Source of the DNA: an uncultured Erythrobacter sp.
Lineage (GTDB): Bacteria > Pseudomonadota > Alphaproteobacteria > Sphingomonadales > Sphingomonadaceae
Length of the DNA stretch: 64,000 nt
NCBI GenBank assembly: GCA_947488155.1
Contig: CANKYK010000002.1
Location: forward strand, 936,001-1,000,000
Direction of reading: 5' to 3'
Positions within the stretch are counted from its first letter, which is position 1; each line of letters starts with the position of its first letter. Shown here one piece after another: positions 19,101 to 26,955 of this stretch. Made by a program: the position numbers and the translations under genes. The notes beneath the pieces were generated by a model. It ran no database searches, had not been told where the DNA came from, and was given only the letters and a program-made list of their open reading frames with translations.

Positions 19101-19351
19101 CAAAGCAAATCGCGCGCCTACCGATCCGGTTCAACATCAATGTGCGCTCGCAATTCTGGGAGCTCAGCCGCCTGCTGCGCTCCACTTACGATTCCAACTA
19201 TCTGCGTGATCCATGCCTGACGTCCGATCCAAAATGGCGTGCAAGCCGGTTTTTCCAGGTCGCTTGTCAGAACACGCCTGACGTCAATCCTGAAGACATT
19301 CCGGTAAATGAACTGTCCATTCAGCCTCAAGAAAGCGAGAATACGCCATGA
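16136..19351 (+). CDS. ydbH: YdbH-like AsmA-family intermembrane lipid transport protein
   Basis: The start at 16136 gives 1071 residues, with a short basic cytoplasmic part and one N-terminal membrane anchor (about residues 27-44). Earlier in-frame starts overlap radC and add no domain. The rest is beta-rich, with repeated short glycine-containing strands typical of the long groove-forming AsmA-like proteins; the C-terminal DUF region matches YdbH. In E. coli YdbH, TamB and YhdP move phospholipids between inner and outer membrane. Identification is strengthened by the downstream YnbE-like and YdbL-like genes, which form the same set in enterobacteria. The stop overlaps the next start by three bases. 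Confidence 0.85.
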   Translation: MASAQTEHLEETPKWSLWPRRRRWRALILVLSLLGIAGVWVWMAREQYAGNFIDAELAKLELPADYEIVSIGPQRQVLRNLVIGDAGRPDLTIERVVVDLEYSFGVPSIGTVEVIGARLFGSYRDGQLSFGTLDEAIFGESEAEPGLPAIDVKLVDARGLIESDYGAIGLKASGQGLLSDGFEGVLAATAPNLAIGGCSLQAATLFGDVTTSGGELEFDGPLRLRALDCANEGAQLASADVATRFTLASDFASAEGELDLTAEQLAIAGSEASTLDGDVQLSWKDAQLKVRHDLRADKAVTPYGAVAGLSLDGTLRVQDGIDALEWAGRLEGEGASIGGALTEQLQASRSAVEDTLLEPLLARFQKGFGRATRDGTVIADATLRVSPEVTSLIVPEARLKSASGETLLGISRLAWTSPVDGLGRLSGNVATGGEGIPRISGRMEQVGDGNLALRLRMEEFAAGDSRLAVPELLVTQAPSGALRFAGDVRASGALPGGSVQGLSLPLEGTWSPRGGLIAGQSCANVRFDRLALYDLTLDRQSLRLCPGTGGAMVRYDDSLKISAQLPSLALRGQIAGSPLLLDTGAVRLGYPGVANASNVQAVIGTREEGLSLSLGNLEANFGDTIGGAFSDGEAMIGLVPLDLDEVSGNWLYEDGILSIDEAQFRVTDREAVDRFEPLIARDAVMVLNGSDIRAEAMLRHPGSDREVVAVDIVHNLSTTVGNARLDVGRLAFDDTLQPSDLTIYTDGVVALAKGDVSGQGQINWTADDISSGGVFTTERFDFAAAFGPVKNARATVEFTDLLALTTAPDQIVDLGSINTGIEVLDGKITFALEEGQLVKLKDARWPFMGGELVMRGVDLNFAVPEERRYIFEIIGLDAGTFISEMEFGNLAAQGIFDGTIPIIFDAQGNGRIESGLLISRPPGGNLSYVGELAYEDLGTISNYAFDALRSLDYNQMAITMDGSLTGEIITSVRFDGISQGEGTSRNFVTKQIARLPIRFNINVRSQFWELSRLLRSTYDSNYLRDPCLTSDPKWRASRFFQVACQNTPDVNPEDIPVNELSIQPQESENTP

Positions 19352-19617
19352 TCATGTGGAATTTGACCGATCTATGCGGCGCTGCCACAGGCCTATCTAT
19401 GACTGATAGACTGAATTCATGGCGAACCGCGGGTCGGGCCGGATTGATGGGAGCGGGCGCAATTGCGCTTTGCGGTCCATTGGCGGGGTGCATCAATGTT
19501 GCTGCACCGGACAAGCCGATTGTGATCGAGCTTAACATCAATATCCGGCAGGAAGTGGTTTTTGCCTTGGCCGAAGATGCGGCCAACACGCTTGAGGAAA
19601 ATGCGGATATCTTTTGA
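19348..19617 (+). CDS. ynbE: YnbE-like lipoprotein
   Basis: The product is 89 residues from the ATG that overlaps the ydbH stop, or 72 if translation starts at 19399, which would give a cleaner signal peptide. The lipobox is LAGC. The mature part contains NVAAPDKPIVIELNINI followed by an acidic end, ENADIF, closely matching the short outer-membrane lipoprotein YnbE, the partner of YdbH. It probably anchors the C-terminal end of YdbH at the outer membrane. Gene order and sequence agree, so confidence is good, although the exact start is uncertain. Confidence 0.8.
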   Translation: MIMWNLTDLCGAATGLSMTDRLNSWRTAGRAGLMGAGAIALCGPLAGCINVAAPDKPIVIELNINIRQEVVFALAEDAANTLEENADIF

Positions 19618-19653
19618 TGTTCGTACTTACCGCAAAGCAGGAGGAATAAGAGA

Positions 19654-20043
19654 ATGACAAATATGCGCAAAACTTTGCTCACTGCCGCTGCAGCGACTGT
19701 CGCATTCACTGGCTTTCATGGGGCCGCTCAGGCTCAGCGTGATCCGGCCTATGCCGCTGCGCGCGCCAATGGCAGCATTGGCGAGAAGCGCGATGGCTAT
19801 CTTGGTGTGGCCGGGGCTGAGACGGCTGAGCTTCGCCGATTGGTCAATGATATCAATATTAAACGCCGCGCTGTTTATGCGCAGCGTGCACAGGCGGCCA
19901 ATGCAACGCTTGACGAATACGCTTTCACCGCCGGTTGTCAGGCGATCCTGCGCACGACCGCTGGTGAGAAGTATCAGGCGCCTGATGGCACGTGGCAAAC
20001 TCGCACAGATGCGGCGCCATTGCGCGATCCGCGCTGCCCGTAA
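19654..20043 (+). CDS. ydbL: YdbL-like DUF1318 periplasmic protein
   Basis: This 129-residue protein is preceded by a good GGAGG site. It has a Sec signal peptide that likely cleaves after AQA near residue 27. The mature part carries the DUF1318 pattern: GSIGEKRDGYLGV, then LVNDINIKRRAVYAQRA, then a region with two cysteines (TAGCQAIL and PRCP). DUF1318 includes E. coli YdbL, encoded with YdbH and YnbE and thought to modulate the YdbH bridge. As the third gene in the block it completes the set. Its biochemical activity is not known. Confidence 0.85.
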   Translation: MTNMRKTLLTAAAATVAFTGFHGAAQAQRDPAYAAARANGSIGEKRDGYLGVAGAETAELRRLVNDINIKRRAVYAQRAQAANATLDEYAFTAGCQAILRTTAGEKYQAPDGTWQTRTDAAPLRDPRCP

Positions 20044-20068
20044 TTCGGCCCAATATCCGCCAATAGCC

Positions 20069-20108
20069 AAAGCGCAGGTTGCTGTTCTCCCACGGCGACT
20101 TGCGCTTT
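20069..20108 (+). terminator. Possible terminator after ydbL
   Basis: A ten-pair stem (AAAGCGCAGG with CTTGCGCTTT, one G-T pair) encloses a 20-base loop 26 bases after the ydbL stop. There is no uridine run after it, so it could be a processing or leader structure instead. The remaining 150 bases before the ATP synthase genes hold a second C-rich hairpin near 20180 and no clear promoter. Confidence 0.3.
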
Positions 20109-20258
20109 GCGCAACGGCTATCGCTATAATTGCTTGCTAGGTTGGCCGTTTGATTGTGACTGGCGGTTGACTTGGATATGCCCCCCTTCTAAGGGGTGCG
20201 CGCCCTTGGCGGACACCTTGTGGCGCGTGTTTTGGCGTCCAACCTTTAGGAAGCTGAC

Positions 20259-20591
20259 ATGAGCGATAAGAAGTCCGCACAGGAACCCATCGCCGAGGAT
20301 GCGCGTATCGATGCACTCGAGGAGCGGCTGAAAGCTGCCAACGAGCGCGAAGAGGAACGCAACCGGCCTCGGGTATCAGGCACTGATGCGAATTATCGCA
20401 GCGGTAACCGGGTGCTCGCAGACCTCCTTGGCGGGATTCTTGGCGGCGCAGTGATTGGCTGGACGATTGACTATTTCGCCGACACTTCGCCCGCGGGTCT
20501 GTTGATAATGATGGCCTTCGGGATCATCGTTGCCTTCAGGAACATTATTCGAGCGGCGAACACTCGCCCCGATGACACTGACGAGGGCTAA
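20259..20591 (+). CDS. atpI: ATP synthase accessory subunit I (AtpI/AtpZ)
   Basis: This 110-residue protein has a charged, helical N-terminus of about 45 residues and two membrane helices. The motif LGGILGGAVIGWTIDYF is typical of the AtpI/AtpZ family. It is the first gene of the Fo cluster, as in many alphaproteobacteria. AtpI helps assemble the c-ring; AtpZ relatives have been linked to Mg/Ca supply. The gene starts after AGGAAGCTGAC and is followed by atpB after 64 bases. The alpha, beta, gamma, delta and epsilon genes are not in the window, so F1 is encoded elsewhere, as is usual in alphaproteobacteria. Confidence 0.85.
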   Translation: MSDKKSAQEPIAEDARIDALEERLKAANEREEERNRPRVSGTDANYRSGNRVLADLLGGILGGAVIGWTIDYFADTSPAGLLIMMAFGIIVAFRNIIRAANTRPDDTDEG

Positions 20592-20655
20592 GGTGCCTGA
20601 ATTTGGGATCATCAGTTGGGGCGCGTTTCTTACAAGGTTTAAGGACTAAGAGATC

Positions 20656-21444
20656 GTGGCAGCCGAGGCAGGCAAAGTCGATCCGATGAAGCAATTCCAG
20701 CTCGAGCCAATGTTTGGTTCGTCGGGCTGGGAGATTGCCGGAATCAACATCGCATTCACCAATTCCGCATTCTGGATGGCCATCACAACGGTCCTGATCT
20801 GGGCATTTGTGTTCGGCGGCATGAAGCGCCAGCTGGTGCCAGGTCGTTGGCAGATGGCGGTCGAGACCTTTACCGGTTTCATCGACGACATGCTGGAGGC
20901 AAACATTGGCAAGGCAGGGCGCAAATATGTGCCTTATGTCTTCAGCCTGTTCATGTTCATCCTGTTCGCCAACTTGCTCGGCCTGCTGCCGATTGGCCTG
21001 TTGGGTCTGCACCCGTTCACCTTCACCAGCCACTTCACCGTCACCGGTGTGCTCGCCATCATCAGCTTCTCGATCGTTCTGGTCGTTGGCTTTTGGAAGC
21101 ACGGCATCAAATTCTTCACGCTGTTTGTGCCGCATGGCACGCCAGTGCCGATGATCCTGCCGATTGCGCTGATTGAATTCTTCTCATTCCTCATCCGCCC
21201 ATTCAGCCTCGCACTGCGGCTGTTCGTGGCGATGATGGCCGGGCACGTTCTGTTGAAAGTGCTCTCCAGCTTCGTGATCGACGGCGTGAACGCTGGCGTT
21301 GGCATCGGTCTTATGGTCAGCCTGCCAAGCTTTGCTTTGATGGTCGCGATCAGCGCTCTAGAAATTCTCGTAGCCGGAATTCAGGCCTACGTGTTCGCTC
21401 TTCTGACGTCGCTTTATATTAACGACGCAGAACACCTTCACTGA
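20656..21444 (+). CDS. atpB: ATP synthase Fo subunit a
   Basis: Subunit a is 262 residues long with about six membrane helices. It includes the conserved region around the essential arginine in SLALRLFVAMMAGH and the final helix pair that forms the proton half-channels against the c-ring. The start is GTG, supported by a nearby AAGGACTAAGAG site and by the conserved N-terminus (AAEAGKVDPMKQF) that follows. It is the stator part of the proton path and is encoded upstream of subunit c as in related genomes. Confidence 0.97.
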   Translation: MAAEAGKVDPMKQFQLEPMFGSSGWEIAGINIAFTNSAFWMAITTVLIWAFVFGGMKRQLVPGRWQMAVETFTGFIDDMLEANIGKAGRKYVPYVFSLFMFILFANLLGLLPIGLLGLHPFTFTSHFTVTGVLAIISFSIVLVVGFWKHGIKFFTLFVPHGTPVPMILPIALIEFFSFLIRPFSLALRLFVAMMAGHVLLKVLSSFVIDGVNAGVGIGLMVSLPSFALMVAISALEILVAGIQAYVFALLTSLYINDAEHLH

Positions 21445-21489
21445 GTTTATCTCTCTAATTTATATATTTGATCCCAAGGAGTTTTTCAC

Positions 21490-21717
21490 ATGGAAGCAGA
21501 AGCAGCTAAGCTCGTAGGCGCAGGCCTTGCAGCAATCGGTGCCGGCATGGCCGCAATTGGTGTTGGTAACGTGTTCGGTTCGTTCCTCGAATCCGCACTT
21601 CGCAACCCAGGCGCAGCAGACGGCCAGCAAGGTCGCCTGTTCATCGGCTTCGCCGCGGCTGAGCTTCTCGGCCTGCTGGCGTTTGTTGTCGCGATGATCT
21701 TGATCTTCGTTGCCTAA
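21490..21717 (+). CDS. atpE: ATP synthase Fo subunit c
   Basis: This 75-residue hairpin of two hydrophobic helices has a polar loop (RNPGAADGQ) and the proton-carrying carboxylate E58 in FIGFAAAELLGLLAF. A glycine/alanine-rich first helix (GAGLAAIGAGMAAIGVG) provides the tight packing of the c-ring. No sodium-binding signature is visible around E58, so proton coupling is expected. It follows a clear AAGGAG site and is separated from the b' gene by about 100 bases. Confidence 0.97.
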   Translation: MEAEAAKLVGAGLAAIGAGMAAIGVGNVFGSFLESALRNPGAADGQQGRLFIGFAAAELLGLLAFVVAMILIFVA

Positions 21718-21819
21718 TAGCGATTTTGGTATCCCGGCCTGCTGAACTAGTGGGCTGGGCCACCCGAATTTCTATCGACGACGTTTTAAGATCCACTTCA
21801 CAGGTTTCGGACCGCTCTC

Positions 21820-22314
21820 ATGCCTCAGATAGCCCAATTAGCCGAGTTCTACTCCAGCCAGATTTTCTGGTCGCTGGTGTTTTTCGGCCTGACATTCTTC
21901 GTCATCGGACGCGGAATGGTGCCCAAAGTGATGGGGACGGTCGAACTGCGTGACAATCAGATCGCTGACGATCTGGCTGCGGCGCAGGCCGCTCGTGACG
22001 CGGCGGACGAGCAAGAGGAAGCATGGCGCAAGCGCGAGAATGAAAATCGCGCCGCTGCTCAGGCAACCATTGCTGAGGCCAAAACCAAGGCTGCGGCCAA
22101 AACCGAAGCCACTCTGGCAAAGGCGCAGACGAAGATCGATGCAAAGCTGGAAGCAGCGGAAGCAGCGATCTCTGAGGCCCGCACCAGCGCCATGGCTGAG
22201 GTTGAAACCGTCGCTGCTGAAGCAACGCAAGACATTGTCTCCCGCCTTGCCGGAGCCAAAGTCGACAAACGCACCGCGCGTTCTGCGGTGAAGAAAGCGC
22301 TCGTCAATGGCTGA
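21820..22314 (+). CDS. atpF': ATP synthase Fo subunit b'
   Basis: The product is 164 residues long, with one N-terminal membrane helix (about 14-33) followed by a long charged coiled coil rich in Ala, Glu and Lys. It pairs with the next gene, which encodes the second b-type subunit, to form the heterodimeric peripheral stalk known from photosynthetic and many other alphaproteobacteria. Its stop overlaps the next start by eight bases, so the two are made together. The order of b' before b matches relatives. Confidence 0.9.
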   Translation: MPQIAQLAEFYSSQIFWSLVFFGLTFFVIGRGMVPKVMGTVELRDNQIADDLAAAQAARDAADEQEEAWRKRENENRAAAQATIAEAKTKAAAKTEATLAKAQTKIDAKLEAAEAAISEARTSAMAEVETVAAEATQDIVSRLAGAKVDKRTARSAVKKALVNG

Positions 22315-22882
22315 ACTCATGTCACTCTTGGTTGCCGCCGGCAACGCCACTGAAAGTATGTTGGCGACAGATGAGGCGGGTTCGGTTTACCTTAAGGATG
22401 AGCCATCAGCGCTGTTCCTTCAGGATTACCAGTGGGTTTCGCTGGCTATGCTGGTGCTGATCCTGATCTTCGTTTGGAAAAAAGTTCCAAGCTTGATCAC
22501 GGGCGGACTCGATAAGAAGATCGCTGAAATCAAGCAGCAGCTTGACGAAGCCAAGAGCCTGCGCGCCGAGGCAGAGGCTCTGCGCGACGAATATGCCACC
22601 AAAATCGCTGGCGCTGAAAAAGACGCCGAAGCGATGATGGAAGGCGCGAGCCGCGAGGCGGACGCTATCCTTGCCAAGGCCAAGGAAGACGGCGCGGCTA
22701 TGGTGGCTCGCCGTCAGCGTATGGCTGAAGATAAGATCGCTGCTGCTGAACGCGATGCGGTTGAGGAAGTTCGCAGCAGCGCGGTTGACGCCGCTGCCGC
22801 TGCTTCGCGCAAGATTATCGCTGATAAGCATGACGCCGACGCTGACCGTACGCTGGCCGACGAGGTAATCTCGGCGATCTAA
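22307..22882 (+). CDS. atpF: ATP synthase Fo subunit b
   Basis: The protein is 191 residues long. A loosely conserved N-terminus of about 35 residues precedes a membrane helix (WVSLAMLVLILIFVW) and then a long charged helix with many Ala, Glu and Lys residues that would form the right-handed coiled coil of the peripheral stalk. It overlaps the b' gene by eight bases. It is the last gene of the cluster, and a strong hairpin with a T-run follows within 30 bases. Confidence 0.93.
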   Translation: MAELMSLLVAAGNATESMLATDEAGSVYLKDEPSALFLQDYQWVSLAMLVLILIFVWKKVPSLITGGLDKKIAEIKQQLDEAKSLRAEAEALRDEYATKIAGAEKDAEAMMEGASREADAILAKAKEDGAAMVARRQRMAEDKIAAAERDAVEEVRSSAVDAAAAASRKIIADKHDADADRTLADEVISAI

Positions 22883-22908
22883 GCGCTGGCCTACCGTGGA
22901 TTATGAAG

Positions 22909-22935
22909 AGGCGGCTCGATTGGGCCGCCTTTTTC
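22909..22935 (+). terminator. Rho-independent terminator of the Fo operon
   Basis: A seven-pair stem (AGGCGGC with GCCGCCT) with an eight-base loop is followed directly by TTTTC. It lies 27 bases after the atpF stop and would end the atpI-atpB-atpE-b'-b transcript before the convergent oxidoreductase gene. Confidence 0.85.
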
Positions 22936-23028
22936 ATTTTCGCGAACCCCCTGCGCAGGCGGAGGATCTCTCATGGGCAAAGCGTAAGCTTGATACAGGT
23001 CTCCGCTTTCACGGGTACTTTCTTATGG

Positions 23029-24021
23029 CTAGCCGCCCGGCTCAAACACCACTTTGCCCACCAGTTCGCGGTTCGCCATCGCCTCAAAACCTTCGCGCCA
23101 GCGGGACAAGGGCAGGGTGCGGTCGATGGCGGGAGTTATCCGGCCCTCAGAAGCCAGCCGTGCGATGGCGGCATTGATTGCGCGGCCGTGCTCAGGAAAG
23201 CGGCGCGCATATTCGCCAGCGCGTAGGCCGACAATGGAGAAGCCCTTGATCAGCGGAATATTGGTCGCGACCTCTGCGATCCGCCCGCTGGTAAAGCCAA
23301 CAACCACCAGTTTTCCGGCGAAGTTGACGCAGCGGGTGCTTTCATCAAACACATCACCGCCAACCGGATCGAATACGATATCGCACAGCTTTCCGCCGGT
23401 AATCTCTGACACTTGCTCTCGAAAGCGCCCTTCGGCCAGAATCACGGCATCGGGCTGATAGAGCGCGGCGATCCGCTCCCGTTTGGAATCCACACCGGTT
23501 GTGGCGATGACTTTCGCGCCGAAAGCCTTGGCGAGATCCACAGCGGCCAGACCGACACCGCCGCTTGCTCCGTGCACCAGCACCCATTTCTCGCCGCTAG
23601 CGCCGTCTAAGTGCCCGCACAGCTCCACTAGGCCAGTGTAGGCCGTCGAGTAAGCCGCGCCCATGGCTGCACCCTCAGCGAAGCCCACATTGGCGGGAAG
23701 GGGGGATAGGCCGCGTGCGGGGATGCTCGCGACTTCCGCGAAGGCACCCGTTTTGTTTCCGCCCATGACCCTGTCGCCGGGGGCAAAGCCGCTGTCCGGC
23801 TCTGCCTCAATCACTTCTCCGGCTAGCTCCAGCCCGCTGACAAAGGGTGGCTGTGGTTTGAATTGGTACTCACCGCGCGTCATCAGCAGGTCGGGAAAGT
23901 TGAGCGATGCGGCGTGCACCCGCACCAAAACCTCGCCATCGCTGCGTACAGGCTCTGGCGCGTCCATCAACGTCACCCCTGATAGATCGCTCGATAGCGT
24001 TTCGACTGTGAGCGCCTGCAT
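23029..24021 (-). CDS. NADPH:quinone oxidoreductase family (MDR superfamily)
   Basis: This 330-residue medium-chain dehydrogenase/reductase lacks the catalytic zinc ligands. The N-terminal GroES-like part ends with PFVSGLELAGEV, and the cofactor domain has VLVHGASGGVGLAAVDLAKAFGA, a Rossmann glycine motif typical of the quinone oxidoreductase branch (zeta-crystallin type). It probably uses NADPH to reduce quinones or unsaturated carbonyl compounds; the exact substrate is not visible. It ends just downstream of the convergent Fo operon terminator and starts six bases from the gloB stop, so the two leftward genes may be one operon. Confidence 0.88.
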   Translation of the reverse strand: MQALTVETLSSDLSGVTLMDAPEPVRSDGEVLVRVHAASLNFPDLLMTRGEYQFKPQPPFVSGLELAGEVIEAEPDSGFAPGDRVMGGNKTGAFAEVASIPARGLSPLPANVGFAEGAAMGAAYSTAYTGLVELCGHLDGASGEKWVLVHGASGGVGLAAVDLAKAFGAKVIATTGVDSKRERIAALYQPDAVILAEGRFREQVSEITGGKLCDIVFDPVGGDVFDESTRCVNFAGKLVVVGFTSGRIAEVATNIPLIKGFSIVGLRAGEYARRFPEHGRAINAAIARLASEGRITPAIDRTLPLSRWREGFEAMANRELVGKVVFEPGG

Positions 24022-24026
24022 CGGGC

Positions 24027-24785
24027 TTAGAAATTATCCTTGGCGCTGCGCAGCGCAGCAAAGGTCTCATGCGGCTCGTTGCCGCCCCATTTCGCCATCA
24101 TCGCTGGATCATCCGCGCGCAGGAATGGGTTCGTGGCAAGCTCGCGTTTCAGGACGGTGGGCACGGTTGGCTCACCGCGAGCGCGCTTGTCCTTGATCTC
24201 GACCACGTAGTCGTGCAGCGCCGCATTGTCCGGGTCGGCGTGCAGCGCGAACTTGGCATTCGCCTCAGTGTATTCATGCGCGCAATAGAGCGTTGTCTCG
24301 GTCGACATGCGCCGAATACGGTCGAGGCTGGTCCAGAATTGCTTGGGTTCGCCTTCGAACATCCGTCCGCAGCCGAGCGCAAACACGGCATCGCCCACGA
24401 AGGCAACGCCTTCCTCAACGATGTGGTAAGCGATATGGCCATTGGTGTGGCCGGACACGTCGATGATCTCTGCACGGTGTTCGCCCAGATTGACGCTGTC
24501 ACCATGCGAAACAACCCGGTCGATGGGGGAGAGTTTCTCCACCTCCTTTGGTGCAAGCACACGCGCGCCCGTCGCCTCAACGATTTCTGTGTTCCCACCA
24601 GCGTGATCTGGATGCCAATGAGTGTTCCAGATGTGGGTGATTGTCCAACCCTTCGCCTTTGCCTGGCGCAGATATTCCTTCGCATCAGGCGTGTCGATCG
24701 CTGCGGTCTCGCCAGTCACAGAATTGTGCACGAGGAAGCCGTAATTGTCGGACAAGCAGGGGAACTGGTGGATTTGGATCGTCAT
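24027..24785 (-). CDS. gloB: Hydroxyacylglutathione hydrolase (glyoxalase II)
   Basis: This 252-residue metallo-beta-lactamase-fold enzyme has the dinuclear metal motif THWHPDHAGG (H56, H58, D60, H61). Further ligands lie in DVSGHTNGHI, VGDAVFALGCGR and YCAHEYT. The C-terminal domain with NPFLRADDP is the glyoxalase II glutathione-binding part. It hydrolyses S-lactoylglutathione to lactate and glutathione in methylglyoxal detoxification. It starts 130 bases after the rpsA stop, beyond the rpsA terminator, so it probably has its own promoter. Confidence 0.95.
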   Translation of the reverse strand: MTIQIHQFPCLSDNYGFLVHNSVTGETAAIDTPDAKEYLRQAKAKGWTITHIWNTHWHPDHAGGNTEIVEATGARVLAPKEVEKLSPIDRVVSHGDSVNLGEHRAEIIDVSGHTNGHIAYHIVEEGVAFVGDAVFALGCGRMFEGEPKQFWTSLDRIRRMSTETTLYCAHEYTEANAKFALHADPDNAALHDYVVEIKDKRARGEPTVPTVLKRELATNPFLRADDPAMMAKWGGNEPHETFAALRSAKDNF

Positions 24786-24852
24786 CTCGGGTCTCTCAAA
24801 GGGGATTGCACACTAACGATACGCCTCTCGTGCGCGCTATGGAAGCACCAAT

Positions 24853-24887
24853 GAAAAGGCCCGCCCACTCATTCGAGCAGGCGGGCC
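24853..24887 (-). terminator. Rho-independent terminator after rpsA
   Basis: Read leftward, an eight-pair GC-rich stem (GGCCCGCC with GGCGGGCC, 24858-24865 and 24880-24887) is followed by TTTTCAT. It lies about 28 bases beyond the rpsA stop codon and separates rpsA from gloB. Confidence 0.85.
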
Positions 24888-24914
24888 GTTTCTTTGCCTA
24901 ATTGGCTGTCTGGC

Positions 24915-26624
24915 TTAATCGTCGCTCTTCTTCAGAGCTTCGCCAAGGATGTCGCCGAGTGAAGCGCCGCTGTCGGATGAACCGAACTGTGCAACCGCTT
25001 CCTTCTCTTCGGAGATTTGACGCGCTTTGATCGAGAAGTTTGGCTTCTTCGAACGGTCAAACCCAGTGACCATGGCGTCAACCTTGCTGCCGGTCTGGAA
25101 GCGATCAGGACGTTGCTCGTCGCGGTCGCGGCCGAGATCCGAACGCTTGATAAAGCCGGTCGCGCCGTCGTCGCCAACCTGCACTTCGAGGCCGCCATCG
25201 CGAACTTCAAGAACAGTGACAGTGACAGTTTGGCCCTTGCGCAGTGTTTCTGCACCAGCAGCGCCATCTGCGGTTGGAGCACCTTTTTCGAGCTGCTTCA
25301 TGCCAAGGCTGATGCGCTCTTTCTCAACGTCAACGTCAAGAACGATGGCTTTGACTTCTTCACCCTTGCGGTGGAGCGCCAAGGCGTCTTCGCCAGAGAT
25401 GCCCCAAGCAATATCGGACATGTGAACCATGCCGTCGACATCGCCGTCGAGGCCAACGAACAGACCGAATTCGGTTGCGTTCTTGACTTCGCCTTCGACG
25501 ATTGTGCCAACTGGGTGCTTCTCTGCGAACTCGTCCCAAGGGTTGCCTTGAGCTTGCTTGAGGCCGAGCGAGATGCGGCGCTTGTCGCTGTCCACTTCGA
25601 GGACCAACACGTCGACTTCTTGCGAAGTGCTGACGATCTTGCCTGGGTGAACGTTCTTCTTCGTCCAGCTCATTTCAGAGACGTGGACCAGACCTTCGAT
25701 GCCTGGCTCCAGCTCAACAAATGCACCATATTCGGTGATGTTGGTGACGGTGCCAGAGAGTTTCGCGCCCATTGGGTACTTGGCTGCAACGCCGTCCCAT
25801 GGATCGCTTTCCAGCTGCTTCATGCCAAGGCTGATGCGCTGAGTTTCTGAGTTGATACGGACGATCTGGACCTTCACGGTGTCACCGATATTGATGACTT
25901 CGCTTGGGTGATTGACGCGCTTGTAGCTCATGTCGGTAACGTGCAGCAGGCCGTCGATACCGCCGAGGTCGACGAATGCGCCGTAATCGGTGATGTTCTT
26001 GACGACGCCATCGATAACCTGACCTTCGGCCAACTTGTCGATCAGCTCGCTGCGTTGCTCTGCGCGAGTTTCTTCGAGGACAGCGCGGCGTGATACCACG
26101 ATGTTGCCGCGGCGGCGGTCCATCTTAAGTAATTGGAACGGCTGAGGCACTTCCATCAGCGGGGTAACATCGCGCACTGGGCGGATGTCGACCTGGCTGC
26201 CAGGAAGGAACGCAACGGCGCCGTCTAGATCGACGGTGAAGCCACCCTTGACGCGGCCAAAGATCCGGCCTTCGACGCGCTTACCTTCGCCAAATTCGTT
26301 TTCAAGCTTATCCCAAGCGGCTTCGCGGCGGGCGCGGTCGCGGCTGAGCATGGCTTCGCCATCGGCGTTTTCAACGCGGTCGACATACACTTCAACCTCA
26401 GAACCAACGCTAAGGCCGTGGTCGTCATCACCGCGGGAGAATTCTTTGAGTCCGACGCGGCCTTCTGATTTGAGGCCCACGTCGATGATAGCCATACCGT
26501 TTTCGATGGCTGTTACGGTGCCTTTTACAACGCGGCCTTCAAAGCCGCCGTCATCTGCACCGCCGAGTTGTTCGTTAAGAAGCGCTTCGAAATCGTCGCG
26601 CGAAGGGTTGGGCGAAGTCGCCAT
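24915..26624 (-). CDS. rpsA: 30S ribosomal protein S1
   Basis: S1 is 569 residues long with six S1/OB-fold RNA-binding repeats. The repeats show the usual pattern (for example GAFVDLGGIDGLLHVTDMSYKRVNHPSEVINIGD and the related EYGAFVELEPGIEGLVHVSEMSW). It holds mRNA on the 30S subunit and unwinds structured leaders. The last part, after residue 540, is acidic and less conserved. It lies 331 bases downstream of cmk, the usual neighbour of rpsA, with a structured gap between them. Confidence 0.97.
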   Translation of the reverse strand: MATSPNPSRDDFEALLNEQLGGADDGGFEGRVVKGTVTAIENGMAIIDVGLKSEGRVGLKEFSRGDDDHGLSVGSEVEVYVDRVENADGEAMLSRDRARREAAWDKLENEFGEGKRVEGRIFGRVKGGFTVDLDGAVAFLPGSQVDIRPVRDVTPLMEVPQPFQLLKMDRRRGNIVVSRRAVLEETRAEQRSELIDKLAEGQVIDGVVKNITDYGAFVDLGGIDGLLHVTDMSYKRVNHPSEVINIGDTVKVQIVRINSETQRISLGMKQLESDPWDGVAAKYPMGAKLSGTVTNITEYGAFVELEPGIEGLVHVSEMSWTKKNVHPGKIVSTSQEVDVLVLEVDSDKRRISLGLKQAQGNPWDEFAEKHPVGTIVEGEVKNATEFGLFVGLDGDVDGMVHMSDIAWGISGEDALALHRKGEEVKAIVLDVDVEKERISLGMKQLEKGAPTADGAAGAETLRKGQTVTVTVLEVRDGGLEVQVGDDGATGFIKRSDLGRDRDEQRPDRFQTGSKVDAMVTGFDRSKKPNFSIKARQISEEKEAVAQFGSSDSGASLGDILGEALKKSDD

Positions 26625-26955
26625 AGGTCAGGAAATCCTGTTTACGTTTGCTACCGGCCACCGGTTTTTCCGGGGTCTTAAACCGTCTCTGAGCACCATT
26701 GCTCAGCCTAACGGGGCAAGAGGGCCGTAATCCGCATGAGGCCGAATGCGTTCATGCGGGTTCGAAACAATCTGGTGTGATTGGGTGAACGGGGGCGCGC
26801 TTAGGCGAAGGGCGACGCAAATGCAAGGATTTTGCAGGGGTGAAACGGCACGCAGTGCCGCAAGGGCGCCCGCCCGCCCGCAGCGATGCGACCTTCAGGT
26901 CGCGTGAGCGAGGAAAGCCGAGCGAACGGATGTGAACGCTGGCGCTTGAAGCCAA
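26625..26955. other. Structured gap between cmk and rpsA
   Basis: No convincing gene is seen in this 331-base gap. It holds three short perfect hairpins: CCGCATGA/TCATGCGG (26732-26759, 12-base loop), CGGCAC/GTGCCG (26846-26860) and GCGACC/GGTCGC with loop TTCA (26888-26903). A weak TGCAA/TTGCA stem lies at 26822-26836. A leftward 67-codon frame runs through it but is Arg/Pro-rich and has no recognisable domain. The region would be the 5' leader of rpsA if transcription continues from cmk, or a separate small RNA. Confidence 0.45.

Noticed and set aside
26752..26770. GGGTTCGAAA, resembling a tRNA T-loop
   Set aside because: No acceptor, D or anticodon arms can be drawn around it.
26752..26955. 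A 67-codon leftward frame between cmk and rpsA
   Set aside because: It is Arg/Pro/Ser-rich and its sequence is accounted for by the GC-rich hairpins in the gap.
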